Below are positions 1-7,009 of a stretch of DNA of 7,051 bases, piece by piece. Numbering within the stretch: position 1 is the stretch's first letter; each line of letters begins with the position of its first letter. The DNA is from Alphaproteobacteria bacterium (GTDB lineage Bacteria > Pseudomonadota > Alphaproteobacteria > ATCC43930 > CGMCC-115725): contig JASHUW010000646.1 of the NCBI GenBank assembly GCA_030039815.1, forward strand, positions 1 to 7,051. Direction: 5' to 3'. The notes beneath the pieces were generated by a model. The model saw only the letters and a program-made list of their open reading frames with translations. It did not search any database and had not been told where the DNA came from. The position numbers and the translations under genes are program-made.

Positions 1-473
1 TCCTTGTCGCCGCCGCGGGCGCGCTTCTCGGCGGCGGCGACGCGGCGTTCCAGGCTTTCGAGGTCGGCGAGCATCAGCTCGGTCTCGACCACCTCGGCGT
101 CGCGCACGGGATCGATCGAGCCTTCGACATGCACGACGTTGTCGTCGCCGAAACAGCGCAGCACGTGGGCGATGGCGTCGACCTCGCGGATATGGCCGAG
201 AAACTGGTTGCCGAGTCCCTGTCCTTGCGACGCGCCGCGCACCAACCCGGCGATGTCGACGAATTCGAGCTGCGTCGGGATGATCTTGGCCGACTTGCCG
301 AGCCGAGCGCAGACCGCGAGCCGCTCGTCCGGCACCGCGACCCGCCCGACATTGGGCTCGATCGTGCAGAACGGGTAGTTCGCCGCCTCGGCCGCCTCGG
401 TCGCGGTCAGCGCGTTGAACAGCGTCGACTTGCCGACATTCGGCAGACCGACAATGCCGCAGGAAAAGCCCAT
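1..473 (-). CDS. ychF: Redox/ribosome-associated ATPase YchF (Obg-like), N-terminal part
   Basis: This is the first 157 codons of a TRAFAC-class P-loop NTPase; the rest lies beyond the left edge. The protein opens MGFSCGIVGLPNVGKSTLFN, the typical YchF start, with the P-loop (G1) GLPNVGKST at residues 9-17. The G3 motif DIAGL at 73-77 has Leu77 where classical GTPases carry the catalytic Gln, the hallmark of HAS-type NTPases. YANYPF-type switch residues (ANYPFCTIEPNVG, 31-43) are also family-typical, and the helical coiled-coil region begins around residue 130. YchF prefers ATP over GTP, binds ribosomes and is linked to stress and redox responses (family knowledge). The ATG directly follows the pth stop codon (TAGATG), so the two are probably translationally coupled; pth-ychF is a widely conserved pair. 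The specificity motif (NMNE type) and the TGS domain are outside the window. Confidence 0.97.
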   Translation of the reverse strand, partial: MGFSCGIVGLPNVGKSTLFNALTATEAAEAANYPFCTIEPNVGRVAVPDERLAVCARLGKSAKIIPTQLEFVDIAGLVRGASQGQGLGNQFLGHIREVDAIAHVLRCFGDDNVVHVEGSIDPVRDAEVVETELMLADLESLERRVAAAEKRARGGDK

Positions 474-1067
474 CTACGGTTCAGCCTTGTCATCCGGCGG
501 CGCGCACCGGCGCGCCACCTCGCTCATGAACGCGGCCGAATCGCCGGCCAGCAGCAACGCGATCGTCTCCGCCACCGCATCGATCAACGGCCCGACCCAT
601 TCGCCGATCTCCTCGGCGGTGAAGTTCTGCAGCACGTAAGGCTGCACCAACTCCTTGACGCCGGGGTGGCCAACGCCGATCCGCACCCGCCAGTAATCCG
701 CCCCGAGCAGCGCGTCGATCGAGCGCAAGCCATTATGCCCCGCGCTGCCGCCGCCGCGCTTGACCCTGAGCTTCCCCGGCCGCAAATCGATCTCGTCATG
801 GATGACGACGATCTCGCTCGGCGGAATCTTGTAGAAGCTCGCCGCCGCGAGCACCGCCTCGCCCGAGGCGTTCATGAAGGTCTGCGGCTTAAGCAACAGG
901 CGCTTTTCGCCGCCGATCACGCCCTCCGAAAGCTCGCCCTTGAAGCGGTCGCGAAACGCCGGAAAACCATAGCGGCGGGCGATCGCGTCGATCGCGACAA
1001 AGCCGACATTGTGACGGTTCTTGGCGTAGCGCGGCCCCGGATTGCCGAGGCCGACGATCAGGCGCAT
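474..1067 (-). CDS. pth: Peptidyl-tRNA hydrolase
   Basis: The 197-residue product is a normal-length bacterial Pth, which cleaves the ester bond of peptidyl-tRNAs dropped from stalled ribosomes and so recycles tRNA in the cytoplasm. The start MRLIVGLGNPGPRYAKNRHN carries Asn9 and His19, matching Asn10 and catalytic His20 of the E. coli enzyme. The second signature is FMNASG (64-69, Asn66), then HDEIDL at 90-95 with Asp91 (E. coli Asp93), and GGGSAGHNGLRSI at 105-117 with Asn112. The C-terminal 15 residues are charged and variable. The ATG at 1067 fits the family start exactly. No clear Shine-Dalgarno is visible in the 24-nt gap after rplY, so translation may depend on coupling to rplY. The stop TAG abuts the ychF start. 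The rplY-pth-ychF order is common in proteobacteria. Confidence 0.98.
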   Translation of the reverse strand: MRLIVGLGNPGPRYAKNRHNVGFVAIDAIARRYGFPAFRDRFKGELSEGVIGGEKRLLLKPQTFMNASGEAVLAAASFYKIPPSEIVVIHDEIDLRPGKLRVKRGGGSAGHNGLRSIDALLGADYWRVRIGVGHPGVKELVQPYVLQNFTAEEIGEWVGPLIDAVAETIALLLAGDSAAFMSEVARRCAPPDDKAEP

Positions 1068-1091
1068 GGCGAGCCGCCCGCGCCCCGCGGA

Positions 1092-1754
1092 CTATGCCTC
1101 GGCCGCCGGCGCAGCCGCGGCTGCCTGTTCTTCTTCCTCGGGCGCGACGGCCGCGGTCTGCGCCGCCGCCATCGCCTCTTCGCGCACCGCCGAAGAGGCC
1201 GCGATGCTGGCGATCGTCGAGTCGCGCGAACCGGTCACCGCGCGCACGCCGTCCGGCAAGGTAACGGCCTCGATGTGGACGCTGTCGCCGATCTCGAGCC
1301 CGCTGAGATCGACCACCACGCGATCGGGGATGGCGTCGACCCCGCAGACGATGTCGATGCTGTGGCGTACGATGTTGAGAATACCACCGCGGCGTAGCCC
1401 CGGTGCGCTGTCGTGGCTGGTGAAGCTCACCGGCACGCTGACATGCACCTGAGCGCCGGCGCCGACCCGCATGAAATCGACATGCAAGGCCGTGTCGTTG
1501 ACCGGGTGGTACTGCACCTCGCGCGGCAGGGTGCGGTGCACCGCACCATCGACCGAGACATCGACGATCGTCGCGAAGAACCCGGCGCGATGGATCGCGC
1601 GCGACAGTTCGCGCGGCTCGAAGCTGATCGTCACCGGATCCTTGCCGTCGCCGTAGATGATGCCGGGAACGCGTCCGGCGCGGCGCGTCGCGCGGGACGC
1701 CCCCTTGCCGGCGCGAAGGCGCGGCTCGGCGCTGAGGCTGATGACTTCCGGCAT
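1092..1754 (-). CDS. rplY: 50S ribosomal protein L25 (long, CTC-type)
   Basis: The 220-residue product binds 5S rRNA in the central protuberance of the large subunit. Residues 1-94 form the L25 domain, with RRAGRVPGIIYG at 24-35 and QYHPVNDTALHVDF at 81-94. Residues about 100-190 form the extra beta domain of the TL5/CTC type, including the VSVPVSFTS and IVVDLSGLEIGDS-like stretches. The last ~35 residues are an Ala/Glu-rich tail (PEEEEQ at 205-210, then mostly Ala), probably disordered. I chose ATG 1754 (MPEVISLSAEPR) because the homologous start follows a strong Shine-Dalgarno AAGGAG nine bases upstream. The longer reading frame from 1811 would add 19 residues translated from the GC-rich palindrome, unlike the family. 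The gene lies 67 bp after prs; see the hairpin entries for possible control. Confidence 0.97.
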   Translation of the reverse strand: MPEVISLSAEPRLRAGKGASRATRRAGRVPGIIYGDGKDPVTISFEPRELSRAIHRAGFFATIVDVSVDGAVHRTLPREVQYHPVNDTALHVDFMRVGAGAQVHVSVPVSFTSHDSAPGLRRGGILNIVRHSIDIVCGVDAIPDRVVVDLSGLEIGDSVHIEAVTLPDGVRAVTGSRDSTIASIAASSAVREEAMAAAQTAAVAPEEEEQAAAAAPAAEA

Positions 1755-1763
1755 GCCCAGAAA

Positions 1764-1769
1764 CTCCTT
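1764..1769 (-). promoter_or_regulatory. Shine-Dalgarno of rplY
   Basis: The minus strand reads AAGGAG, nine bases before the ATG at 1754. This is the strongest ribosome binding site in the window and decides the rplY start. Its first three bases (1767-1769) fall inside the 3' arm of the outer stem described in the prs-rplY gap. Confidence 0.85.
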
Positions 1770-1821
1770 CCATTGAAAAACGGGCGGCGCGCCGCCCGTT
1801 TCGGCGTTCATATAATCGAGT

Positions 1822-1831
<10 letters not shown>
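1767..1831 (-). repeat. Outer inverted repeat covering the prs stop and part of the rplY ribosome binding site
   Basis: In minus-strand RNA, CUUCAAUUGAA (1831 to 1821) can pair with UUCAAUGGAAG (1777 to 1767) at 10 of 11 positions, with a single A-G mismatch (1827/1771). The 5' arm contains the prs stop codon UGA (1824-1822). The 3' arm covers the AAG of the rplY AAGGAG and directly abuts the GC-rich palindrome. A ribosome finishing prs would sit on the 5' arm and open the site, which would be a simple coupling device. Pairing is read from sequence; the regulatory role is inferred. Confidence 0.45.
1776..1801 (-). terminator. GC-rich palindrome plus T-run between prs and rplY (terminator or attenuator-like)
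   Basis: Positions 1778-1801 are a perfect 24-bp palindrome. As minus-strand RNA it folds with ten-base arms (AAACGGGCGG and CCGCCCGUUU) around a CGCG loop, and the run of five T ends at 1776. This has the form of an intrinsic terminator for prs transcripts. It is odd that it sits only seven bases before the rplY Shine-Dalgarno, so full termination would leave rplY without a transcript unless a promoter lies very close or there is read-through. I therefore read it as a partial terminator, attenuator or processing site. The structure is seen directly; its effect is inferred. Confidence 0.6.
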
Positions 1832-2754
<923 letters not shown>

Positions 2755-2785
2755 CCGGCGGCGGCTGGCGACGGCGCTGTCGGGC

Positions 2786-2887
2786 CCGATCCCGCAGCGT
2801 CACGCGCACAGAACTGTAATAAAACGCCAAGACGGGGCAATCAACCGCGTTTAAGGCCGCGCAGCCCCTGCCTCAATGCGGGATCGG
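2786..2887. repeat. Perfect 11-bp inverted repeat bracketing the prs promoter
   Basis: CCGATCCCGCA at 2786-2796 and its exact complement TGCGGGATCGG at 2877-2887 lie 80 bp apart, on either side of the predicted prs promoter. One arm is in the prs leader, the other in the last codons of the lipoprotein gene. A regulator binding two sites, or a long-range RNA stem in read-through transcripts, is possible. An 11-bp match at this distance in GC-rich DNA can also be chance, so confidence in a function is low. Confidence 0.3.
2816..2844 (-). promoter_or_regulatory. prs: Likely sigma70-type promoter of prs
   Basis: On the minus strand a -35 box TTGATT (2844-2839) and a -10 box TATTAC (2821-2816) are separated by exactly 17 bases. 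Each matches the consensus at 4 of 6 positions. Transcription would begin near 2808-2810, leaving a leader of about 55 bases before the prs ATG at 2754. It lies in the 118-bp gap after the lipoprotein gene, the most natural place for an independent prs promoter. The boxes are seen; activity is inferred. Confidence 0.5.
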
Positions 2888-4012
2888 CACGCCGCGATAC
2901 GGCAGCAAAACCGGGACGTCGGGCGGCGCGCCCAGAGGCTTCGGCATATCGGCGGGGCCGACATTGACCGGCGGCAGGTTGACTTCGGGCGAATCGATAT
3001 TGCCGGCGACCGGCGGAGCTGCCGGCACATCTGCGGCGGCGCCGATCGAGGCCGGCGTCGCGACGTTGGCGGTGGCGTTGGCGCTTGGGGCGGCGGGCGC
3101 TGCGGCGACGGCTCCGGCCGCGCGCTTCAGCGGCGGCGCGGCGCGATCGACGAGCTGCATGATGCCGTCGGCGGCGGCCATCGCGACGCTGTAGGCGACA
3201 TCGCCCCAGGCGCCGTCGAGCCGGCCGTGCGGGATGTCGTTTTCCTGCGCGACCTGGCCGACCTCGCCGCCCGCCGCGCGCTCGACATGCCAGACGATCT
3301 TGACGTGCTGTTTGTTGCCGGGAATGGGGTCGATTTTGACGTCGCAATCGACATCGACATCGGGCTTGCCTTTGGCAGCATCGACCAGCTCGATGTCCTG
3401 GTGCTGCAAGATGGCGGTGATCGAGGTTGCCAGCGAGTTGTCGCCGTCGCCGGGCGCGCCGGTGATCTTGCGCACCGCGACGCGGATGCGGCCACCGCCG
3501 GGCGCCTCCTTGGGCGTCGGATCGGTCATCAGCGCGGCGAAGCCAGCGGCGCTCGCCGCCGCAAGCTGGCCGACTTGCGCGTCGTTGCCGGTGTCCCAAT
3601 CGCGCGTCGGCGCGACGAGCCGATCGCTGCGCTCGTTGATGACGTTGCCGCGCGGGTCGCGCAGCTGCCAGTGCACGACAACCGCCGACTGGCCCGGCCC
3701 ATCCGGATGCTCTTCGATCCGCCCGGCGAGCTGGTAGCTGGCCTTGCTTGCGGTCTCGTCGCTGGCGGCGATGCTGTGCTTGACGAGCTCCTGGGCGACC
3801 GCCTTCGGCAATTTGTCGGCGGTCGCGCGCGGATCGCCGTCGATGCGGCCGATCGCGACATCGAAATTGTCGGGCACGGCGATCAGCGCCGCCGGCGGGC
3901 GGTCGTCGGCGAACGGGTGCGGCAGCGGCTGACAGGCGCCGACCAGCAGGGCAAGCCCGATCCCTGCCGCCCGGACGCGACACCGCGGCGCTCGGATCAG
4001 GTCAGCGCGCAA
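2873..4012 (-). CDS. Putative lipoprotein with a duplicated domain, function unknown
   Basis: I do not recognise a named family. With the TTG start at 4012 the product has 379 residues. It begins with an Arg-rich n-region, then a hydrophobic stretch AAGIGLALLVGAC (15-27) whose VGAC is a lipobox, so Cys27 should be lipidated after export (a substrate for Lgt encoded in the same cluster). CQPLPHPF follows. Two similar domains span about residues 48-162 and 174-287. Both share the pattern V-A-[IV]-x-x-I-x-G-x-P near the start, a central W in a V-x-W strand, a second W near the end, and a closing AA-x-G-[FI]-x-x-L. The last ~80 residues are Ala/Pro-rich and probably extended. No in-frame ATG lies between the lipobox and the pgeF coding region, so the start is uncertain: TTG 4012 or CTG 4000 are candidates. 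It follows pgeF by about 50 bp and probably shares its transcript. Confidence 0.8.
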   Translation of the reverse strand: MRADLIRAPRCRVRAAGIGLALLVGACQPLPHPFADDRPPAALIAVPDNFDVAIGRIDGDPRATADKLPKAVAQELVKHSIAASDETASKASYQLAGRIEEHPDGPGQSAVVVHWQLRDPRGNVINERSDRLVAPTRDWDTGNDAQVGQLAAASAAGFAALMTDPTPKEAPGGGRIRVAVRKITGAPGDGDNSLATSITAILQHQDIELVDAAKGKPDVDVDCDVKIDPIPGNKQHVKIVWHVERAAGGEVGQVAQENDIPHGRLDGAWGDVAYSVAMAAADGIMQLVDRAAPPLKRAAGAVAAAPAAPSANATANVATPASIGAAADVPAAPPVAGNIDSPEVNLPPVNVGPADMPKPLGAPPDVPVLLPYRGVPIPH

Positions 4013-4065
4013 GTCACCAACAAGCCAAGCAGGCAGGCGATGCCGAACATGATGAGATACGGCAT
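3997..4065 (-). CDS. Possible 22-residue single-span membrane peptide
   Basis: The ATG at 4065 directly follows the pgeF stop codon (TAGATG), the same tight arrangement as pth-ychF. A GGGG sequence lies six bases upstream. The frame encodes MPYLIMFGIACLLGLLVTCA plus LT and then TGA, almost entirely hydrophobic and able to cross a membrane once. Its end overlaps the start region of the lipoprotein gene in another frame. It may be a real small protein, a leader ORF that brings ribosomes to the non-ATG lipoprotein start, or chance. There is no homology evidence that I can cite. Confidence 0.4.
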   Translation of the reverse strand: MPYLIMFGIACLLGLLVTCALT

Positions 4066-4833
4066 CTAGCGCCCCAGCGTTATGGCCGCGAGCGCGCGGC
4101 CGTAATCGCGCTCTCCGGTAAGGCACGCCCGGCGATAGCTGAAGAACCGCGTCGGGTCGGCGACCGTGTCGCAGGCGGCATCGGCGATCGCGCCGAGGCC
4201 GAGCCGCGCGAGGCGATACGCGATGTACCCCGGCAGGTCGAACCGGAAATGCCCCGGCCGCTCCGCCGCGACGAAGAACGCGCCGCTCTCGCTGTCGGTT
4301 TCGCTGAAACGGCCGGGAAACTCGGGGCCGACCTCATAGGATTGCTGGGCAATGCACGGGCCGATCCCGGCGCGAATGCGCGACGGCGCCGCCCCGAGCG
4401 CCGTCATCGCCGCGACGGTCGCTTCCATCACGCCGCCGAGCGCGCCGCGCCAGCCGCCATGCGCCGCGCCGATCACCTCGGCCTTAAGATCGGCGAACAG
4501 CACCGGCGCACAATCGGCCGCCAGCACGCCGAGCGCGATGTCCGGCCGGTCGGTGACCATACCGTCGGCGCGCGGTGCGTCCTCGCGCCGCCACGGCTCG
4601 GTGACGGTCAGTACCGTGGGGCTGTGGATCTGGTAGCAGGTTACAAGGCGATCCTCGGCGAGCCCGAGCCGGCCGGCGGCAATCGCCCGGTTGCGCGCAA
4701 CGTTGGCCGGATCGTCGCCCGAGCCGTAGCCGCAATTGAGCGACGAAAAGAGGCCGCCGCTGACGCCACCCTCGCGGGTGAAAAACCCGTGACGGACACC
4801 GTCACAATCGTCGAAGACATCGAGCGTGATCAT
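4066..4833 (-). CDS. pgeF: Peptidoglycan editing factor PgeF (YfiH, laccase-domain family)
   Basis: The 255-residue protein belongs to the Cu/Zn purine-phosphorylase or 'polyphenol oxidoreductase' family (DUF152), homologous to E. coli YfiH and human FAMIN/LACC1. The metal and active-site residues are present: His70 in YQIHS (68-72), Cys108 in AADCAPV (105-111) and His125 in AAHGGWRG (123-130). HGFFTREGGVSGG (15-27), SLNCG (31-35) and GIGPCI (156-161) are further family signatures. In E. coli the protein limits misincorporation of L-Ser into peptidoglycan precursors; purine nucleoside activity has been described for homologues. I use ATG 4833; the preceding GTG at 4836 is an equally possible start, with GGTGA at 4844-4848 spaced slightly better for it. 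The gene begins 24 bp after the MidA-like gene, so it is probably cotranscribed. The stop TAG touches the next small ORF. Confidence 0.94.
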   Translation of the reverse strand: MITLDVFDDCDGVRHGFFTREGGVSGGLFSSLNCGYGSGDDPANVARNRAIAAGRLGLAEDRLVTCYQIHSPTVLTVTEPWRREDAPRADGMVTDRPDIALGVLAADCAPVLFADLKAEVIGAAHGGWRGALGGVMEATVAAMTALGAAPSRIRAGIGPCIAQQSYEVGPEFPGRFSETDSESGAFFVAAERPGHFRFDLPGYIAYRLARLGLGAIADAACDTVADPTRFFSYRRACLTGERDYGRALAAITLGR

Positions 4834-4857
4834 CACAGGGTCATCACCAATGGGCCA

Positions 4858-5952
4858 TCATATGCCGTCGGCAAACCCGGCCGGCGCCGCCATTTCCGGC
4901 GAGGCGATCGCCAGCACCTTGAACAAGGTGCCCATCTCGGCCGGATCGATCAAGCGCTTGAGGCCCGATTCGAGGATGCCGCGCTGGTCCGGCGCGGCTC
5001 GGCGCAGGAGCATTTCGAGGCGACGCTCGGCGCCAAGCGCCTTCAGAAACTCGCCCTGCGGCATCGGGCCATAGACGGCTGCACCGCCGGCCCGCGCCGC
5101 GACGGCGATGGCGGCGAAATCGACATGCGCCGACAGATCGGCGGTGCCGGGCGCGTCGAGAATCGCAGCCGCGCGGTGGCCGCCGATCGCGGCCAGCGTC
5201 GATTTTCCCGGCGGCGCAGCGTATCCGTAATCGATGAACAGCGCGGCGCCATTCCGTTCGCACAGCCGCCGCGCGAGGTCCGCCGCCAGGGTTGCCGCGG
5301 CGGAGCACAGCTCGAAGATCGTGCCCGGTGCGACGTCGCGCCGCTCGGCCGGGACAATGAGGCTGAGCAGCGGGCTTTCCGGCCCTTCCGCAAAACACAA
5401 CCGGCCTTCGGCATCGACCGCGACCAGCCGCTCGGCCCAGTCGGTGCGGCCGCGCACCAGCTGGCGGATCGGCAGCGCATCGAGAAATTCGTTGGCGACA
5501 AGCAGCAAAGGCCCGTCAGGCAGCCCGCCGATGTCATCGCGCCAGACGGCCTGGATGCCGGCGAGCTGGCGCTGCTGCTCGGCGCGCAGCACCGCGCTCG
5601 CCTCGACGAGATTGAGGCGCAACGCCTGGCGAAACCCGGCGACGCCGGAAGCGGCGCGCAGAAAATCCGCCATCAACACGCCGCGTCCCGGTCCCAGCTC
5701 GGCGACGACGACCGGGTCGGGGCGCCCCATGCGCTGCCACAGATCGGCGCACCACAAACCGATCAGCTCGCCGAAAATTTGGCTGATCTCGGGGGCGGTG
5801 ATGAAATCTCCCGACGCTCCCAACGGCTGCCGGCGCGCGTAATAGCCCGAATCGGGGTCGTGCAGCGCCATCGCCATGTACGCGGCGACGGTCATCGGCC
5901 CGTGCGCGCGGATGTGGCGGGCGAGCCGGGCGGCAAGACCTCCCGTGCTCAC
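4858..5952 (-). CDS. SAM-dependent methyltransferase, MidA/NDUFAF7 family
   Basis: The 364-residue product is a class I methyltransferase of the MidA/NDUFAF7 (DUF185) family. The human member dimethylates an arginine of complex I subunit NDUFS2 during assembly; a similar role for the bacterial enzyme is an inference. Family blocks seen are HDPDSGYYARRQPLGASGDF (31-50), TAPEISQIFGELIG (52-65), the SAM motif ELGPGRGVLMADFLR (85-99), NEFLDALPIRQLV (154-166), FIDYGY (239-244), DLSAHVDFAA (272-281) and MGTLFKVLAIA (340-350). The GTG at 5952 overlaps the lgt stop as GTGA, the usual coupled arrangement, and gives the correct N-terminus MSTGGLAARLARHIR. The open frame continues upstream to 6570, but that part is a shadow of lgt with no family similarity. 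Confidence 0.95.
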   Translation of the reverse strand: MSTGGLAARLARHIRAHGPMTVAAYMAMALHDPDSGYYARRQPLGASGDFITAPEISQIFGELIGLWCADLWQRMGRPDPVVVAELGPGRGVLMADFLRAASGVAGFRQALRLNLVEASAVLRAEQQRQLAGIQAVWRDDIGGLPDGPLLLVANEFLDALPIRQLVRGRTDWAERLVAVDAEGRLCFAEGPESPLLSLIVPAERRDVAPGTIFELCSAAATLAADLARRLCERNGAALFIDYGYAAPPGKSTLAAIGGHRAAAILDAPGTADLSAHVDFAAIAVAARAGGAAVYGPMPQGEFLKALGAERRLEMLLRRAAPDQRGILESGLKRLIDPAEMGTLFKVLAIASPEMAAPAGFADGI

Positions 5953-6857
5953 CGCGACGTCGCGGCACCGGACGAGGCGCGCCGCATCCACCAGATGATC
6001 ACCATCCCCGCGACCAGCACCGGGATCGACAGCAGTTGGCCCATCGTCACGCCAAAACCGCCGATATAGAAAAGGAAGCCTAGCTGAATGTCGGGCTGGC
6101 GGAACAACTCGCCGGACATGCGGGCGATCGCATAGCCGATCAGGAAAATTCCGGTCTCGATCCCCGGCCGCCGGCGCACGCCGCGATGCTCGAAATAGAG
6201 CAGCAACAGAAACAGCAGGATGCCCTCGCAGCACGCCTCGTAGATCTCGCTGGGATGGCGAGGGCAGTTGAAGCCGGGGCTGCCGTCGGCGAGGGTGACG
6301 CTTTGGCACAGGCCGAGCAGGCCCGGCGGCACCTGGTTCGCGGGGACCGCGCCGGTGGGATAGATGATCGCCCAGGCGACATCGGTCATCCGGCCCCACA
6401 GCTCGCCATTGATGAAATTGGCGATGCGGCCGAAGAACAACCCGATCGGAATCGCCTCGATGACGATGTCGCTCAGCGCGAAAATGGAAAGACCGCGCTG
6501 GCGGCAGAACACGATAATCGCGATCGTCACGCCGAGCGCGCCGCCGTGAAACGACATCCCGCCGTGCCACAGCTCAAGCATCTGCAGCGGATGATCGACG
6601 TAGAACGGCAGGTTGTAGAACAGGATGAAGCCGACGCGACCGCCGAGCACGACGCCAAGCGTCGCCCAGACGAGAAAATCGTCGATTTCCTTGCGGGCGA
6701 CCAGCCGGGGCGGGCGATCCGCCAGCATCAGGCAATAGCGCCAGCCGATGATGAGGCCGACGATATAGGCGAGCGCGTACCAGCGCACGGCCAGCGGCCC
6801 GAGGTGAACCAGCACCGGGTTGATGGCGGGATACGGCAAAACCGGTAACACGAACAT
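5949..6857 (-). CDS. lgt: Phosphatidylglycerol-prolipoprotein diacylglyceryl transferase
   Basis: The 302-residue inner-membrane enzyme moves a diacylglyceryl group from phosphatidylglycerol to the lipobox cysteine of prolipoproteins, the first step of lipoprotein maturation. Several hydrophobic spans are visible, for example about residues 15-38, 62-82, 107-118, 130-142, 211-222, 233-248 and 275-291. Signatures are VRWYALAYIVG (24-34), WHGGMSFHGG (97-106) with His104 matching E. coli His103, the Lgt motif GRIANFINGELWGR (143-156) with Arg144 matching Arg143, and HPSEIYE (201-207). Arg246 in ARMSGELFR is the likely counterpart of E. coli Arg239. The start MFVLPVLPYPAINPVLVHLG is the normal family N-terminus and follows AGGAAA eight bases upstream. 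An in-frame ATG at 6971 would add 38 Arg-rich residues and is not favoured. The stop overlaps the next gene by four bases. Confidence 0.97.
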   Translation of the reverse strand: MFVLPVLPYPAINPVLVHLGPLAVRWYALAYIVGLIIGWRYCLMLADRPPRLVARKEIDDFLVWATLGVVLGGRVGFILFYNLPFYVDHPLQMLELWHGGMSFHGGALGVTIAIIVFCRQRGLSIFALSDIVIEAIPIGLFFGRIANFINGELWGRMTDVAWAIIYPTGAVPANQVPPGLLGLCQSVTLADGSPGFNCPRHPSEIYEACCEGILLFLLLLYFEHRGVRRRPGIETGIFLIGYAIARMSGELFRQPDIQLGFLFYIGGFGVTMGQLLSIPVLVAGMVIIWWMRRASSGAATSR

Positions 6858-7009
6858 CGGGTGGATTTCCTGCCGGGCACGAAACGCCCTGAATTCGGTT
6901 GCCGCCCCGCTGCGCCTCAGCGCCACCGCCCCTTGCCGGCGCGGCGCACCATTGCCATTGTCAGCGAGCATAGCAAGCGGGGCTTCGCCAACGCGTCTCG
7001 GAGGCAGCC
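6858..7009. other. Divergent intergenic region between lgt and the UbiK-like gene
   Basis: These 152 bp must hold the promoter of the lgt-led minus-strand cluster and that of the plus-strand gene, which points away. I looked for -35/-10 pairs on both strands and found none with good boxes at 16-18 bp spacing. Isolated TTGTCA (plus, 6958-6963) and TATGCT (minus, 6973-6968) have no suitable partner. No terminator or strong hairpin is evident. The in-frame upstream extension of lgt (to 6971) runs through here but does not look coding. Confidence 0.6.
7000..7004 (+). promoter_or_regulatory. Shine-Dalgarno of the plus-strand UbiK-like gene
   Basis: GGAGG lies five bases before the ATG at 7010. 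It supports a real translation start on the plus strand even though only 14 codons are inside the window. Confidence 0.75.

Noticed and set aside
129..1397. Long plus-strand open frame (422 codons) antisense to ychF, pth and rplY
   Set aside because: It spans three well-supported minus-strand genes, has a composition rich in Arg, Asp, Ala and His typical of antisense frames in GC-rich DNA, and shows no recognisable motif.
1811..1816. Perfect TATAAT on the plus strand in the prs-rplY gap
   Set aside because: There is no -35 box at a usable distance and no plus-strand gene downstream that I can support.
2822..2852. AAACGC/GCGTTT inverted repeat followed by T-rich DNA, a possible terminator after the lipoprotein gene
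   Set aside because: The stem is only six pairs with a 19-base loop, and the segment coincides with the better-supported prs promoter.
2841..3983. Minus-strand 380-codon frame overlapping the lipoprotein gene
   Set aside because: It is extremely Arg-rich and without motifs, while the alternative frame has a signal peptide, lipobox and a balanced, repeated domain.
4774..4805. Two small adjacent hairpins (GTGACGG/CCGTCAC and CGGGT/ACCCG) near the start of pgeF
   Set aside because: They fall in codons of the conserved HGFFTREGG region, so protein constraint explains the sequence; the stems are short.
4249..6069. Plus-strand open frame of 606 codons antisense to pgeF, the MidA-like gene and the end of lgt
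   Set aside because: Same type of antisense shadow: high Arg/Asp/Gln content, no domain pattern, and the opposite strand carries conserved motifs throughout.
5953..6570. N-terminal extension of the MidA-like frame
   Set aside because: It lies entirely inside lgt; the family N-terminus and the GTGA overlap fix the start at 5952.
6858..6971. 38-residue upstream extension of Lgt
   Set aside because: Lgt proteins normally begin as at 6857, which has its own ribosome binding site; the extension is Arg-rich and lacks hydrophobic character.
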